Source of the DNA: JAJECS01 sp965219705
Lineage (GTDB): Bacteria > Chloroflexota > UBA11872
Direction of reading: 5' to 3'
DNA length: 64,000 nt
Assembly (NCBI GenBank): GCA_965219705.1
Contig: OZ244789.1
Coordinates: 3,038,001-3,102,000 of the forward strand
The notes beneath the pieces are model-generated. The model made no database searches. It was given only the letters and a program-made list of their open reading frames with translations, and had not been told where the DNA came from. Shown here one piece after another: positions 37,192 to 45,990 of this stretch. How positions within the stretch are numbered: the first letter of the stretch is position 1; every line of letters begins with the position of its first letter. The position numbers and the translations under genes are program-made.

Positions 37192-37391
37192 ACCGAGCGG
37201 TTAGCGCGCATCGCTTCGAGGTCGCCTTCCCAACCGGTCCCGCGAAGCGCGCGGGCTTCGTCAAGGGAGAGCGGTTCGGCGGCCAGCGTACGCAGCGCGT
37301 AGTTGATTGCCTCCCGCTTTGTCGTGAGGCGGTATCGCCGCATCACCTCGGCGCAGGCGCCGTCGTCGATGTCTACGTTGGTGCGTGACAT
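37188..37391 (-). CDS. VapB-type antitoxin
   Basis: A 67-residue protein, MSRTNVDIDDGACAEVMRRY then RLTTKREAINYALR, matching the DUF2191-like VapB family: ribbon-helix-helix start and an extended C-terminus (WEGDLEAMRANR) that wraps the toxin. The open frame extends to 37529, but the start at 37391 fits the family and the -10 box TATAGT six bases upstream. Overlaps the toxin gene by four bases. Confidence 0.75.
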   Translation of the reverse strand: MSRTNVDIDDGACAEVMRRYRLTTKREAINYALRTLAAEPLSLDEARALRGTGWEGDLEAMRANRSV

Positions 37392-37406
37392 ACACCAACT
37401 ATACAC
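37390..37406 (-). promoter_or_regulatory. Promoter and direct-repeat operator of vapBC
   Basis: On the minus strand TATAGT (37403-37398) lies six bases before the antitoxin ATG. Two ATACAC copies (37390-37395 and 37401-37406) are 11 bases apart, one helical turn, and may be VapB sites. No ribosome site is present, so the message may be leaderless. Confidence 0.45.
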
Positions 37407-37485
37407 AAAACCACCATGCGGGACCGAGTCGTCGAAGGGCGCGGTGTAGTTGTAAGCGTGGAGCAGCAGACGTAGGTCCGGCTTA

Positions 37486-37743
37486 TCACTCGGCGTCCCG
37501 GCCGGTGAATTCGTTGGTCTCCAGCTCATCGTTAAGTTGATTCAGCGCGAGGGGGCCGACTTCCGGCCGGAATCCACCGCGGAGAGGCGTGACCTTAAAG
37601 AACGGCCGATCCTCCCCGGCCGCGGGCGACATCCCCCGTCGCAGCGTGTCGTTCACCACCTGCGTGAACGGCTTGTTGTGGAGACGGGCCTGCTCGTTCA
37701 GGAAGTCGGCGACGTCGTCGTCCAAGATCAGCGTGGTTCGCAT
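37486..37743 (-). CDS. Orphan ribbon-helix-helix antitoxin-like protein
   Basis: An 85-residue protein, MRTTLILDDDVADFLNEQAR then LHNKPFTQVVNDTLRRG, with the CopG/VapB-like ribbon-helix-helix start and an acidic C-terminus (LNDELETNEF). It looks like an antitoxin, but no toxin follows: the 94 bases to the VapB start hold no toxin gene. The true ATG is at 37743; the longer open frame upstream is not protein-like. A TTGACA motif on its strand (37773-37778) may be its promoter. Confidence 0.6.
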   Translation of the reverse strand: MRTTLILDDDVADFLNEQARLHNKPFTQVVNDTLRRGMSPAAGEDRPFFKVTPLRGGFRPEVGPLALNQLNDELETNEFTGRDAE

Positions 37744-37828
37744 GGCGAAATCATGGTGTGATACTTGCGTTATGTCAAGAAATGTCGGGCGCCGATCGAG
37801 CGGCGCCGTGCCTTGGTATCGGACTGCG

Positions 37829-39943
37829 CTAGGCGATGGCACGCACCTCAATGACCGCCGGCGACCATGGGGCCATGCGGCGGGCCAGGGTGAAAGTACC
37901 GGCGTCGGCGTCGAAGCGGTCGCTGGGGTGACTGGGCCGTGGGGCATACCAGCGGTCGCGATCGAGCCCGAGGCGGTCAAGCGGAATCTCGGCGCTGACC
38001 GCCCGCGCCTGATCCGACAGATTGAACAGGTTCACGACCATGCCGTGCTCGGCGGGAAGCACATGCACGTGGACTTCCTTGCCGAAGCCGAAAAACTCGC
38101 CGCGCTTGTAGTAGCGGTCCAGCGCCCGGTAGCGCCGCATGGCGTGGCGCTGCAGCGCCGCGACCCGCGGGTCCGCGTGGGTGCCGCCGATGCCCAGGTG
38201 GCGGCAGGTCGAGGCATACCACCAGAGCGCCAGCGCGTGCTCATTGTCGTCACGCAGGTCGATATGCAGGTAGAGCGGCACGTTGCAGCCGAGGTTGTAG
38301 TCATAGAGCGCATGCGCGCGTCCGGAGGTAATGTCGTCGAGGGGCTGCCACATCAGCTCGAAGCCCCAGTTTTCGTCATAGCTCGCCGGAAGGCCGTGCT
38401 TGTAGTAGAGGGGCGTGAACCGCGTCGTGCGGCCGCCCGCGATCATGTCGTGCATCTCGATGAGCACCTGTGGGTAGCGGGCATGCACGCGTTGGGCCAG
38501 GTCGAGACTGGCGCGGCAATGGTCCTCATGCGTGTAAGGCACCGCGTGACCGTGGTCCCGGCTCCAGCAGCCGCCGCTCCACCAGTTGCCGTCGAACATC
38601 AGGAACGCCACGCCGTCGGCGCAGTGCTCCGCCAGACGCCGCTCGGCCGCGTCGAGGTACTGGCGCGAGCCCAAGCAGACCGCCCCGTCGATCGTCGCGC
38701 CATCGGGCCCCACGCGCCAGGCCTCGCGCGGCCACGCCGGCACGCCGCGCCCGTCGTACGACAGCCAGGGCGCCAGCGGGCAGTGCAAGGCAAGCGCGAG
38801 GCCATAGGTCTCCGCCAGGTCGCGCACAAACGCCCGGCGGTCGCCGAGCCACTCCGCGCCCCAGCGCAGCGTGGCCATGTCGGTGTCCCAACCGGGATCG
38901 AGATACAGCGCCTCGCAGCTGTAGTCCCGTGCCTTGGCGGCCTCCTCGAACAGCTTGGCCTTGGTGTAGGTGAGCGACCGCGTCGCGCGCGGCGCCGGCG
39001 GATGGCCGGGCGTTCCCAGCGACCACTCCGCGTTGTCGTAGAGCTCGTTCCAATGGATGGGCGGGTTGTAGTTGGCGGGGAAGCGGCAGCCCTGCTCGTC
39101 AAGGAACTCGCGAAAGGCGTAGCAAGCCTCTGTGAATCCGCCCCGAACGGTGACCAGGCGCGACACGCCCAACTGGACTTGCTCGCCTGGGGCGAGGCGA
39201 TCGAGCGCGAACGGCGCTCCGGATCGTCGGGTCGTGCCGGCGAAACGCAGCCAAACGCCGTCGGGATGCACCTCCGGCGTCAACGCGGCGAACTCGAGCT
39301 CCTCCTGATTGAACTTGAAGATGCAAAAGGCATATCCCTCGTGTAGCCACGCCCAGCCTTCCGTAAACCGGCTGGGTGATGGGACGTAGCCGAAGCGCGC
39401 GGCACCGGAGGGCAGGACGGTTGCGCGCAGCTCCTCCCCACCACGCCGCAAGAGCTCGTCCAGGCTGAAGTCCTGGTCCACGCCCTCGGGGTCCGTCGCT
39501 CGGTGGCGCAGCGGAACCGCCATGACCCGATCCCGGGCCAGCTCGGGAAGCACCTGCCCGATGGCATTCGCCACTGGCCGTCGCATGCCGAGGGTGATCT
39601 GGTCAAGCGTGACGGCCGCGTTGCCGCGGTTGTGCAGCGTGACGCGCTCCTCCAGCACCGGCCGCTCGGTAGATGCCGTGAGCCGATGGCGTACGTCGAG
39701 GCCGGCCAACTCCCCGGTGATCGTCAGGGTGTCCCCGACCAGGCTGAGCGACGGAGCTTCGAGGGCTTCATGGACATGGGCGCCGGTTTCGGCAGGGCGC
39801 ACGGCGCGATAGAGATATGGCGAATCGGCGATATCGAAGTCGGAGGCGCGATCGTGAAGTCGGATGTGGATTTGTCGGCCGTCGAGCCTGGCTGTGAGGC
39901 GAAAGCCGTCGTTGGCTACTTCGATGGTCGCCGCGTCAGCCAT
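37829..39943 (-). CDS. Putative glycoside hydrolase, clan-D-like
   Basis: A 704-residue protein with an N-terminal beta-sandwich (about 1-270, including a supersandwich-like LTASTERPVLEERVTLHNRG) and a barrel with ALYLDPGWDTDMATLRW and VAFLMFDGNWWSGG, where an Asp could be the nucleophile, then NLGCNVPLYLHID and a C-terminal beta domain. The pattern resembles GH36/GH-D enzymes (alpha-galactosidase and relatives). No signal peptide is visible, so it is probably cytoplasmic. Start placed at 39943, with TATACG just upstream; 39949 and 39970 are alternatives. Substrate unknown. Confidence 0.5.
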   Translation of the reverse strand: MADAATIEVANDGFRLTARLDGRQIHIRLHDRASDFDIADSPYLYRAVRPAETGAHVHEALEAPSLSLVGDTLTITGELAGLDVRHRLTASTERPVLEERVTLHNRGNAAVTLDQITLGMRRPVANAIGQVLPELARDRVMAVPLRHRATDPEGVDQDFSLDELLRRGGEELRATVLPSGAARFGYVPSPSRFTEGWAWLHEGYAFCIFKFNQEELEFAALTPEVHPDGVWLRFAGTTRRSGAPFALDRLAPGEQVQLGVSRLVTVRGGFTEACYAFREFLDEQGCRFPANYNPPIHWNELYDNAEWSLGTPGHPPAPRATRSLTYTKAKLFEEAAKARDYSCEALYLDPGWDTDMATLRWGAEWLGDRRAFVRDLAETYGLALALHCPLAPWLSYDGRGVPAWPREAWRVGPDGATIDGAVCLGSRQYLDAAERRLAEHCADGVAFLMFDGNWWSGGCWSRDHGHAVPYTHEDHCRASLDLAQRVHARYPQVLIEMHDMIAGGRTTRFTPLYYKHGLPASYDENWGFELMWQPLDDITSGRAHALYDYNLGCNVPLYLHIDLRDDNEHALALWWYASTCRHLGIGGTHADPRVAALQRHAMRRYRALDRYYKRGEFFGFGKEVHVHVLPAEHGMVVNLFNLSDQARAVSAEIPLDRLGLDRDRWYAPRPSHPSDRFDADAGTFTLARRMAPWSPAVIEVRAIA

Positions 39944-40203
39944 GCGCATCGTATAGGTGACCGGACGCACGCCACCTGGCGAGGTCCAGTTCGCAATAAG
40001 TCAGTGGAGGTGCGCGCGTATGCCAGCCTTGGTGGCGGCCCAGCGCCACATCCGGGCTGCCGGATCCCCGGGTGCAAGCGTCAGGCTGCGCGCCGGCCCC
40101 GACGTTGGAAAGCCGTCACGCCAACCCTCGGGAGACGCCGGCGTTTCGATTCATTGTCCTGACCGCCGGTCAATTGACCCGGTGGACGGCCACACCTCCG
40201 CTT

Positions 40204-40231
40204 TTGTTAACTTGATTAACTTTTGTATTCT
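40204..40231 (+). promoter_or_regulatory. Promoter/operator of the manganese importer operon
   Basis: An A+T-rich island in G+C-rich DNA. TTGTTA (40204-40209), 16 bases, then TATTCT (40226-40231) form a possible promoter, and the inverted repeat GTTAA-CTTGA-TTAAC (40206-40220), also a direct repeat of TTAACTT, lies over it. It may bind a DtxR/MntR-type metal repressor. The 39944-40203 stretch to its left holds nothing else I can recognise. Confidence 0.5.
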
Positions 40232-40283
40232 CAAAATTGGTAGACATTGTTGGCATATGCAATCATAGTGGCGGACCGCGCCC

Positions 40284-41276
40284 GTGGAGACGCCACGCCT
40301 GCTGTCGAGAGCCATTCAAGCAGCGCCGGCCCCTGGGCTGCTGGCAAGTCTCACCGTTGCCCTGCTGCTCCTTGCCGCGTGCAATGACGGCACCGACAGC
40401 GGCGCGTCCACGGGAGATGGTGATGACGGCCGCCCACTGCGCATCGTGGCCACGCTCGGGCAAATCGCCGATGCCGTGCACCGAGTCGGGGGCGACGCGG
40501 TGGACGTTCACGCGCTGATGGGGCCGGGTGTGGACCCGCACTTGTACCGCGCCAGCGAGAGCGACATCACGCGCCTCGAATCGGCCGACGCGGTGTTTTG
40601 GAACGGCCTGCATCTTGAGGCGGGCATGACCGGTGTGCTGGAGCGCATCGAGGACCTGGGAGTTCGGTCGGTCCGCGTCACCGACGGCATTGATCGCGCC
40701 CGATTGCTGGCGCCGCCCGAGTTCAAAGGGGCCTACGACCCGCACGTCTGGTTCGATCTCGAGTTATGGACCCTGGTGGTTGCGAGCGTCCGGGATGCAT
40801 TGATCGCCATGGACCCTGAGGGAGAAGCGACCTATCGAGCCAACGCCGGGACGTATATCACGGAGATCGAAGCCCTCGACGCCTACGTGCAGCAGCGGGG
40901 CGACACGCTGCCGGCTGGCATCCGCGCCCTGGTCACCGCCCACGACGCGTTCAACTACTTCGCCCGGCGCTATGGCTTCGAAGTTCGCGGTCTCCAGGGA
41001 ATCAGCACCGAAAGCGAGGCAAGCACCGCGGACGTGCAGGACCTGGCGCGGTTCATCAGTGAGCGCGGCATCCGCGCGGTCTTCATCGAGTCCTCCGTGC
41101 CCGATCAGGGAGTGCAAGCGGTCATCGCGGCTGCGGGCGCCCGCGGGCACACGGTGGTTGTCGGCGGCGAAATCTTCTCTGACGCCATGGGTGAGGCCGG
41201 CACGCCCGAAGGCACGTATCTGGGCATGATCCGCCACAACATCGACACGATCGTCGACGGGTTGACGGGCCAATGA
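40284..41276 (+). CDS. Manganese-type ABC transporter substrate-binding lipoprotein
   Basis: A 330-residue TroA/PsaA-family protein with a signal peptide and lipobox (LLAAC, Cys33), an acidic linker (about 34-50) and the metal-ligand set His86 (DPHLY), His154 (DPHVWFD), a Glu in ISTESEAS (243 or 245) and Asp300 (EIFSDAMG). The carboxylate as third ligand, instead of His, is typical of Mn2+ receptors (PsaA/MntC). Start GTG at 40284, about 50 bases after the promoter; no strong ribosome site. It is the first gene of a four-gene importer operon overlapping by four bases. Confidence 0.88.
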   Translation: METPRLLSRAIQAAPAPGLLASLTVALLLLAACNDGTDSGASTGDGDDGRPLRIVATLGQIADAVHRVGGDAVDVHALMGPGVDPHLYRASESDITRLESADAVFWNGLHLEAGMTGVLERIEDLGVRSVRVTDGIDRARLLAPPEFKGAYDPHVWFDLELWTLVVASVRDALIAMDPEGEATYRANAGTYITEIEALDAYVQQRGDTLPAGIRALVTAHDAFNYFARRYGFEVRGLQGISTESEASTADVQDLARFISERGIRAVFIESSVPDQGVQAVIAAAGARGHTVVVGGEIFSDAMGEAGTPEGTYLGMIRHNIDTIVDGLTGQ

Positions 41277-42088
41277 CGCCAACCGTCACGCGCACCCCGG
41301 CCGAAAGCGATAGGGGGCCAGCCGCGTCCCTCGCGGTGCAGGCCACCGACGTCACGCTTGCCTATCACCAGCGCCCCGCGCTGTGGGACGTGGACCTCGA
41401 GGTTCCCCGCGGCGTATTGATGGCCATCGTCGGCCCCAACGGCGCCGGCAAGACGACCCTGCTGCGGACCATCCTCGGCTTGCTGCGTCCGGCGGCGGGG
41501 CGGGTGCGCATTCTGGGGCGGCCGTATCGCCAGCAGCGCCAGCTCGTGGCATACGTGCCGCAGCGCAGCAGCGTGGACTGGGATTTCCCCACAACGGTGC
41601 TCGATGTGGTCACCATGGGGACCTATGGCCGGTTGGGCTGGATTCGCCGACCCGGCGCCCCAGAACGCGGGCGGTCGCTGGCTGCCCTGGAGCAAGTCGG
41701 CATGGCGGCCTACGCCGAGCGGCAGATCAGCCAGCTCTCCGGCGGCCAGCAGCAGCGCGTGTTCCTGGCCCGCGCGCTGGTCCAGGACGCCGAGGTCTAC
41801 CTGATGGACGAGCCTTTTCAGGGTGTGGACGCCACCACCGAGCGGGCGATTGTCAGCCTCCTGCGCACTTTGCGCGCCGCGGGCAAGACGGTGGTGGCGG
41901 TCCACCACGACTTGCAGACGGTGGACGAGTATTTCGATTGGGTCATGCTGCTCAACGTCCGCCGCATCGCGGCCGGGCCGGTCGTGGAGGTATTCACCGA
42001 GGAGAATCTGCGGCAGACCTACGGCGGGCGAGTTTCCGGGATTGGCGGCGCGCACTCGAACGGCGCCAGTCCCGCGTCGGTGTCATGA
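41273..42088 (+). CDS. Metal ABC transporter ATPase
   Basis: A 271-residue ABC ATPase: VGPNGAGKTTLLR (Walker A, near residue 60), a Q-loop YVPQRSSVDWDFPTTVLDVV typical of Zn/Mn importers, LSGGQQQRVFLARAL signature and VYLMDEPFQGVDA (Walker B). It powers import through the two permeases that follow. ATGA overlap with the lipoprotein gene. Confidence 0.92.
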   Translation: MTPTVTRTPAESDRGPAASLAVQATDVTLAYHQRPALWDVDLEVPRGVLMAIVGPNGAGKTTLLRTILGLLRPAAGRVRILGRPYRQQRQLVAYVPQRSSVDWDFPTTVLDVVTMGTYGRLGWIRRPGAPERGRSLAALEQVGMAAYAERQISQLSGGQQQRVFLARALVQDAEVYLMDEPFQGVDATTERAIVSLLRTLRAAGKTVVAVHHDLQTVDEYFDWVMLLNVRRIAAGPVVEVFTEENLRQTYGGRVSGIGGAHSNGASPASVS

Positions 42089-42123
42089 ACACTCGACGCT
42101 GGCGCGGCTGACGGCTCGCACCA

Positions 42124-43257
42124 ATGGAGGTCCTCAGCGACCTGCTGTTCGACTACACGCTGCGCACGGTGGCGCTGGGCTCGGCGGCGCTGGGCGTCGT
42201 GAGCGGCGCAGTGGGAGCCTTTGCCGTGCTGCGGCGGCAGGCGCTCTTGGGGGACGCCATGTCCCACGCCGCGCTGCCCGGCGTCGCGCTCGCGTTCTTG
42301 GTCACGGGCAGCCGCGCGCCGCTGGTGCTCATGCTTGGAGCGGCGTTCGCCGGATGGGTAGCGGCGCTGGCCATTGTCGGCATCGTCAGGACGTCACGGG
42401 TGAAATCCGACGCCGCCATGGCGCTGATCCTCAGCGTGTTCTTCGGCGCGGGGCTCGTCGTCCTCACGTTCATTCAACGGCAGCCGGCGGCCGGCAAGGC
42501 GGGGCTGGACCGCTATCTCTTCGGCCAGGCGGCCGCCCTGCTCGAGAACGACGTGATCACCATGGCCGCCGTTGGAGCCATCGCGGTGCTGGCGCTGCTG
42601 GTGCTCTGGAAAGAGTTCAAGCTGCTGAGCTTCAATCCCGACTTCGCCGCGACGTTGGGCTATCCCGTCCGACGGCTGGACGTGCTGCTGACGAGTCTGC
42701 TCGTGGTCGCGATCGTGGTGGGCCTCAAGACCGTCGGCGTGGTGCTCATGAGCGCGATGGTCGTGGCCCCGGGCGCCGCCGCGCGCCAGTGGACCGACCG
42801 CCTCGGCGTCATGGTGATTCTCTCGGCCGTGCTCGGCGCGGTCGCCGGCGTGGCCGGCTCGGTCATCAGCACGACGGCACATACCGCCACCGGACCGACA
42901 ATCGTGCTGGTCGCGACGGGAATCGTGGCCGTGTCGCTCTTGTTCGCCCCGAGCCGCGGGGTCGCGTGGGTGCGCCTTCGCGCGTGGCGCCGCCGCCGAC
43001 TGCTGGCGCTGGCGGCCGTTCTGGCGGACCTCGCGGCGCTCTCGGCGCAGCATGCGCATGAAGCCGATCATCCGCACCCGGTGGCGGCGCTCTATGCCGT
43101 GCGTGGTCGGGCTATGGTCGACCGCGCCCTGGCGGAGCTTGCCGCGCAGGGCCTGGCCCGCCGTGATGCGGGCGACGCCTGGGTTCTGACCGACGCGGGC
43201 CGCGCCCAAGCCGCGCGTGCGGCGCGCCTGCGCACGGTTGCCGAGGGCGCGCCGTGA
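42124..43257 (+). CDS. Metal ABC transporter permease with winged-helix-like C-terminus
   Basis: A 377-residue ZnuB/MntB-family permease with about eight membrane helices (residues 10-285; GDAMSHAALPGVALAFL, FNPDFAATLGYPVRRLD, GVVLMSAMVVAPGAAARQW). The last 85 residues leave the membrane and look like a DtxR-type winged helix: HEADHPHPVAALYAVRGRAM then ALAELAAQGLARRDAGDAWV and LTDAGRAQAARA. Such a cytoplasmic tail is unusual for this family. Starts 36 bases after the ATPase stop; its stop overlaps the second permease by four bases. Confidence 0.85.
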   Translation: MEVLSDLLFDYTLRTVALGSAALGVVSGAVGAFAVLRRQALLGDAMSHAALPGVALAFLVTGSRAPLVLMLGAAFAGWVAALAIVGIVRTSRVKSDAAMALILSVFFGAGLVVLTFIQRQPAAGKAGLDRYLFGQAAALLENDVITMAAVGAIAVLALLVLWKEFKLLSFNPDFAATLGYPVRRLDVLLTSLLVVAIVVGLKTVGVVLMSAMVVAPGAAARQWTDRLGVMVILSAVLGAVAGVAGSVISTTAHTATGPTIVLVATGIVAVSLLFAPSRGVAWVRLRAWRRRRLLALAAVLADLAALSAQHAHEADHPHPVAALYAVRGRAMVDRALAELAAQGLARRDAGDAWVLTDAGRAQAARAARLRTVAEGAP

Positions 43258-44363
43258 CACCGGCTCAGCTTGAAGTGCAAATCGTCGCGGCAGTCGTGGC
43301 CGCCGCGTGCGCCGTTCCGGGCGCCTTCCTGATGTTGCGGCGCATGTCCATGATGAGCGACGCCATTAGCCACACGGTCCTGTTGGGAATCGTCCTGGCC
43401 TTCTTCATCGTGGCCGACCTGCGGTCACCGCTGCTGATCGCCGGCGCGGCAATCGTCGGCCTGGTGACGGTCGCGCTGGTGGAGGTCGTCAACCGCACGG
43501 GGCTGGTGCGAGAGGACACGGCGATTGGGCTGGTGTTTCCGGCTCTGTTTTCGATTGCGGTGATTCTCATCTCGGCCGTCGCGGGCGATGTGCATCTGGA
43601 CAGCGACGCCGTGCTGCTGGGAGAGATTGCCTTCGCCCCGTTCAACCGCTTCGCGCCGTTCGGCGTGGACCTTGGGCCGGTCGCGCTCTGGGTGATGGGA
43701 GGCATCTTGCTCATCAACGTGGTCGTCGGGGGCGTGTTCTACAAGGAGATCAAGCTCGCCACGTTCGACGCCGGGCTGGCGACCGCCCTCGGGTTTTCGC
43801 CCGCGCTGATGCACTACGGCCTGATGGGGCTCGTCTCGGTAACGGCTGTGGGAGCCTTCGACACGGTGGGCAGCATTCTCGTGGTGGCGCTGATGATCGG
43901 ACCGCCGGCAGCCGCGCACCTGCTGACCGATCGGCTGCCGCGCATGCTCGGCCTCAGCGTGGGCATCGGGGCCGCCTGCGCCGTTGGCGGGTATTGGCTG
44001 GCGCGCGTGCTCGACGCCAACATCGCCGGCGCCATGGCCACGGTCGTCGGCATAGCATTCGCTTTGGTTCTGCTGCTCGCGCCCGAACGCGGGCTGTTGG
44101 TGACGGCTCGGCGGCGGCACCGCCAGCGCTGGGAGTTCGCGCGGCAGATGCTGTTGATTCACCTCGCGACCCACGAGGACACGCCCGCCGCCGCGGAGGA
44201 AAGCCGCATCGACCATATGCAGCGGCACATGCGCTGGCAGCCCGACTTTGCCGAACGCGTGGTGCAGTCGGCCGCCAATCGCGGGCTCGTCACCCACGAT
44301 GCGGAGCGTCTGTATCTGACGAGCTCCGGACGCGATGCCGCGCGCGTCGCGTTCGTTTCGTAG
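43254..44363 (+). CDS. Second metal ABC transporter permease with winged-helix-like C-terminus
   Basis: A 369-residue paralogue of the preceding permease: about nine helices with MLRRMSMMSDAISHTVLLGI, ATFDAGLATALGFSPALMHY and FDTVGSILVVALMIGPPAAA. Its tail (about 290-369) again resembles a winged helix: ARQMLLIHLATHEDT, WQPDFAERVVQSAANRGLVT and YLTSSGRDAARVA. Two different permeases in one operon imply a heterodimeric channel with two cytoplasmic DNA-binding-like or regulatory tails. The tails share only the general pattern and are not recent duplicates. Confidence 0.83.
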   Translation: MTPAQLEVQIVAAVVAAACAVPGAFLMLRRMSMMSDAISHTVLLGIVLAFFIVADLRSPLLIAGAAIVGLVTVALVEVVNRTGLVREDTAIGLVFPALFSIAVILISAVAGDVHLDSDAVLLGEIAFAPFNRFAPFGVDLGPVALWVMGGILLINVVVGGVFYKEIKLATFDAGLATALGFSPALMHYGLMGLVSVTAVGAFDTVGSILVVALMIGPPAAAHLLTDRLPRMLGLSVGIGAACAVGGYWLARVLDANIAGAMATVVGIAFALVLLLAPERGLLVTARRRHRQRWEFARQMLLIHLATHEDTPAAAEESRIDHMQRHMRWQPDFAERVVQSAANRGLVTHDAERLYLTSSGRDAARVAFVS

Positions 44364-44391
44364 GGCGCACCCGGCCCAGGACCAAGCAGCA

Positions 44392-45987
44392 ATGCCCGGA
44401 TCTCCACAGCACTCTCAGAAAAGCACCGATCAAGCGCCGTCCGGGGCATCGGAGCAGGCGGATGTTGTCATCCTCGGTGGAACGCCCGGAGGCATTGCGG
44501 CCGCCGTTGCCGCCGCACGCCTCGGACGTTCGGTTCTGCTCCTCGAATACCACCGCCACATCGGCGGTATGGCGGCCAGCGGACTGGGCAAGAGCGACAT
44601 CGAGCATCGCTCGCTTATCGGCGGGCTGTTCCGCGAGTTCACCGAGCGCGTGCTTGCCACGTACGTCGACCGCTACGGCGCCGACTCGAGCGACGTGCGC
44701 CTCTGCGATTGCGGCTACTACTACGAGCCGTCGGTGGCCGAAGCGGTCTTCGAGGCCATGGTTGGCGAATTGCCCGGCATCGGCGTGCGCCGCGGTGCCC
44801 GGCTGGCGTCCGTGGCGCGTTCGGGAGCCGCGGTGACCGCGATCGAGATCGTCGACAGGCGCAGCGGACGTCCAACCACGATTCACGGCCACGTATTCGT
44901 CGACGCCACGTACGAAGGCGACCTTTACGCCGCCGCGGGGGCCACTTACCGCTTGGGTCGGGAATCGCGCGACGCCTTCCACGAGCCGCATGCCGGCGTG
45001 GTGTATTACGACTACCAGGAAGGCACGTTTCTTCCCGGCACCACCGGCGCCGCGGACACACGGCTGCCGGCCTACACCTATCGCCTGTGCCTGACGACGG
45101 ACCCGCGAAACGCCTACCGGCTCACCGAGCCCCCGCCCGGCTACGACCGCGGGGAGTTTCTCGGGTACTTCGACGATCTTGCCGCCGGACGGCTCGGCGG
45201 GCCGAAGACGCTGAAGCCCGGGCGCGGCTACAACCCCGCCCACTTCGACACGCTGATGCGCGCGCTGTCGGTAACCGGCATTCCAAACCGGAAAACGGAC
45301 GTCAACATCAACCCGCGTCCGCTGGCATTCCCATTTCCTGAGGAGAACGAGGGCTACATCGAGGGCGACGATGCGGCCCGGCAACGCATATGCGAGCGCC
45401 ACCGCAGTCTGTCGTTGGGACTGCTCTGGTTCCTGCAGAACGATGCGGAGGTCCCGTCCGAGCACCGCGAGATTGCACGCGGCTATCGCTTGCCGCTGGA
45501 CGAATTCACCGACAACGACCACTTTCCGTTCCAGCTCTACGTGCGCGAGGGTCGGCGGCTCATCGGCGAATACACCTTGACCGAGCACGATATGACGGCC
45601 GCCCGCCGCCGGCATGTCGACGCCATCGCGGTGGGTGAATTCCCAATCGACAGCTTTCCGTGCCGCAAGCGCCGGCCGAGCGACACGCAGGTGCTCGAAG
45701 GCTATCTAGGCATGCTCGACACGCTCACGCAGCCTTACGAGATTCCGTACCGCATCATGGTTTCGCAGAACATCGACAACCTGATCGTTCCCGTGGCAGC
45801 TTCCACCACGCACGTGGCCTATTCGTCGATCCGCCTCGAGCCCACCTGGATGGCGCTCGGCCAGGCGGCCGGCACGGCGGCGCACCTCGCGTTGCGTCAC
45901 GACGTTGCCCCGCGCCACGTCCCGGTGTGCGAGCTTCAACGCATGCTGGTCGGGCAAGGACAGATCATTGCGCATCCAGGTCCCTGA
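44392..45987 (+). CDS. FAD-dependent oxidoreductase (FAD_oxidored/xanthan-lyase-like)
   Basis: A 531-residue flavoprotein: N-terminal ADVVILGGTPGGIAAAVAAAR, an LLLEYHRHIGGMAASGLGKSD binding segment, a FVDATYEGDLYAAAGA motif and a C-terminal NLIVPVAASTTHVAYSSIR region typical of the FAD_oxidored family, which includes secreted proteins and oxidases of sugar or amine substrates. The first 30 residues are low complexity, without a signal peptide. ATG at 44392 follows AGGA eleven bases earlier; the open frame begins at 44335. It is followed by a sialidase-like gene and an alpha/beta hydrolase, probably co-transcribed. Confidence 0.8.
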   Translation: MPGSPQHSQKSTDQAPSGASEQADVVILGGTPGGIAAAVAAARLGRSVLLLEYHRHIGGMAASGLGKSDIEHRSLIGGLFREFTERVLATYVDRYGADSSDVRLCDCGYYYEPSVAEAVFEAMVGELPGIGVRRGARLASVARSGAAVTAIEIVDRRSGRPTTIHGHVFVDATYEGDLYAAAGATYRLGRESRDAFHEPHAGVVYYDYQEGTFLPGTTGAADTRLPAYTYRLCLTTDPRNAYRLTEPPPGYDRGEFLGYFDDLAAGRLGGPKTLKPGRGYNPAHFDTLMRALSVTGIPNRKTDVNINPRPLAFPFPEENEGYIEGDDAARQRICERHRSLSLGLLWFLQNDAEVPSEHREIARGYRLPLDEFTDNDHFPFQLYVREGRRLIGEYTLTEHDMTAARRRHVDAIAVGEFPIDSFPCRKRRPSDTQVLEGYLGMLDTLTQPYEIPYRIMVSQNIDNLIVPVAASTTHVAYSSIRLEPTWMALGQAAGTAAHLALRHDVAPRHVPVCELQRMLVGQGQIIAHPGP

Positions 45988-45990
45988 CAG

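Noticed and set aside
40237..40518. Open frame overlapping the start of the metal-binding lipoprotein
   Set aside because: It is another frame of the lipoprotein gene; the signal peptide and lipobox fix the correct frame.
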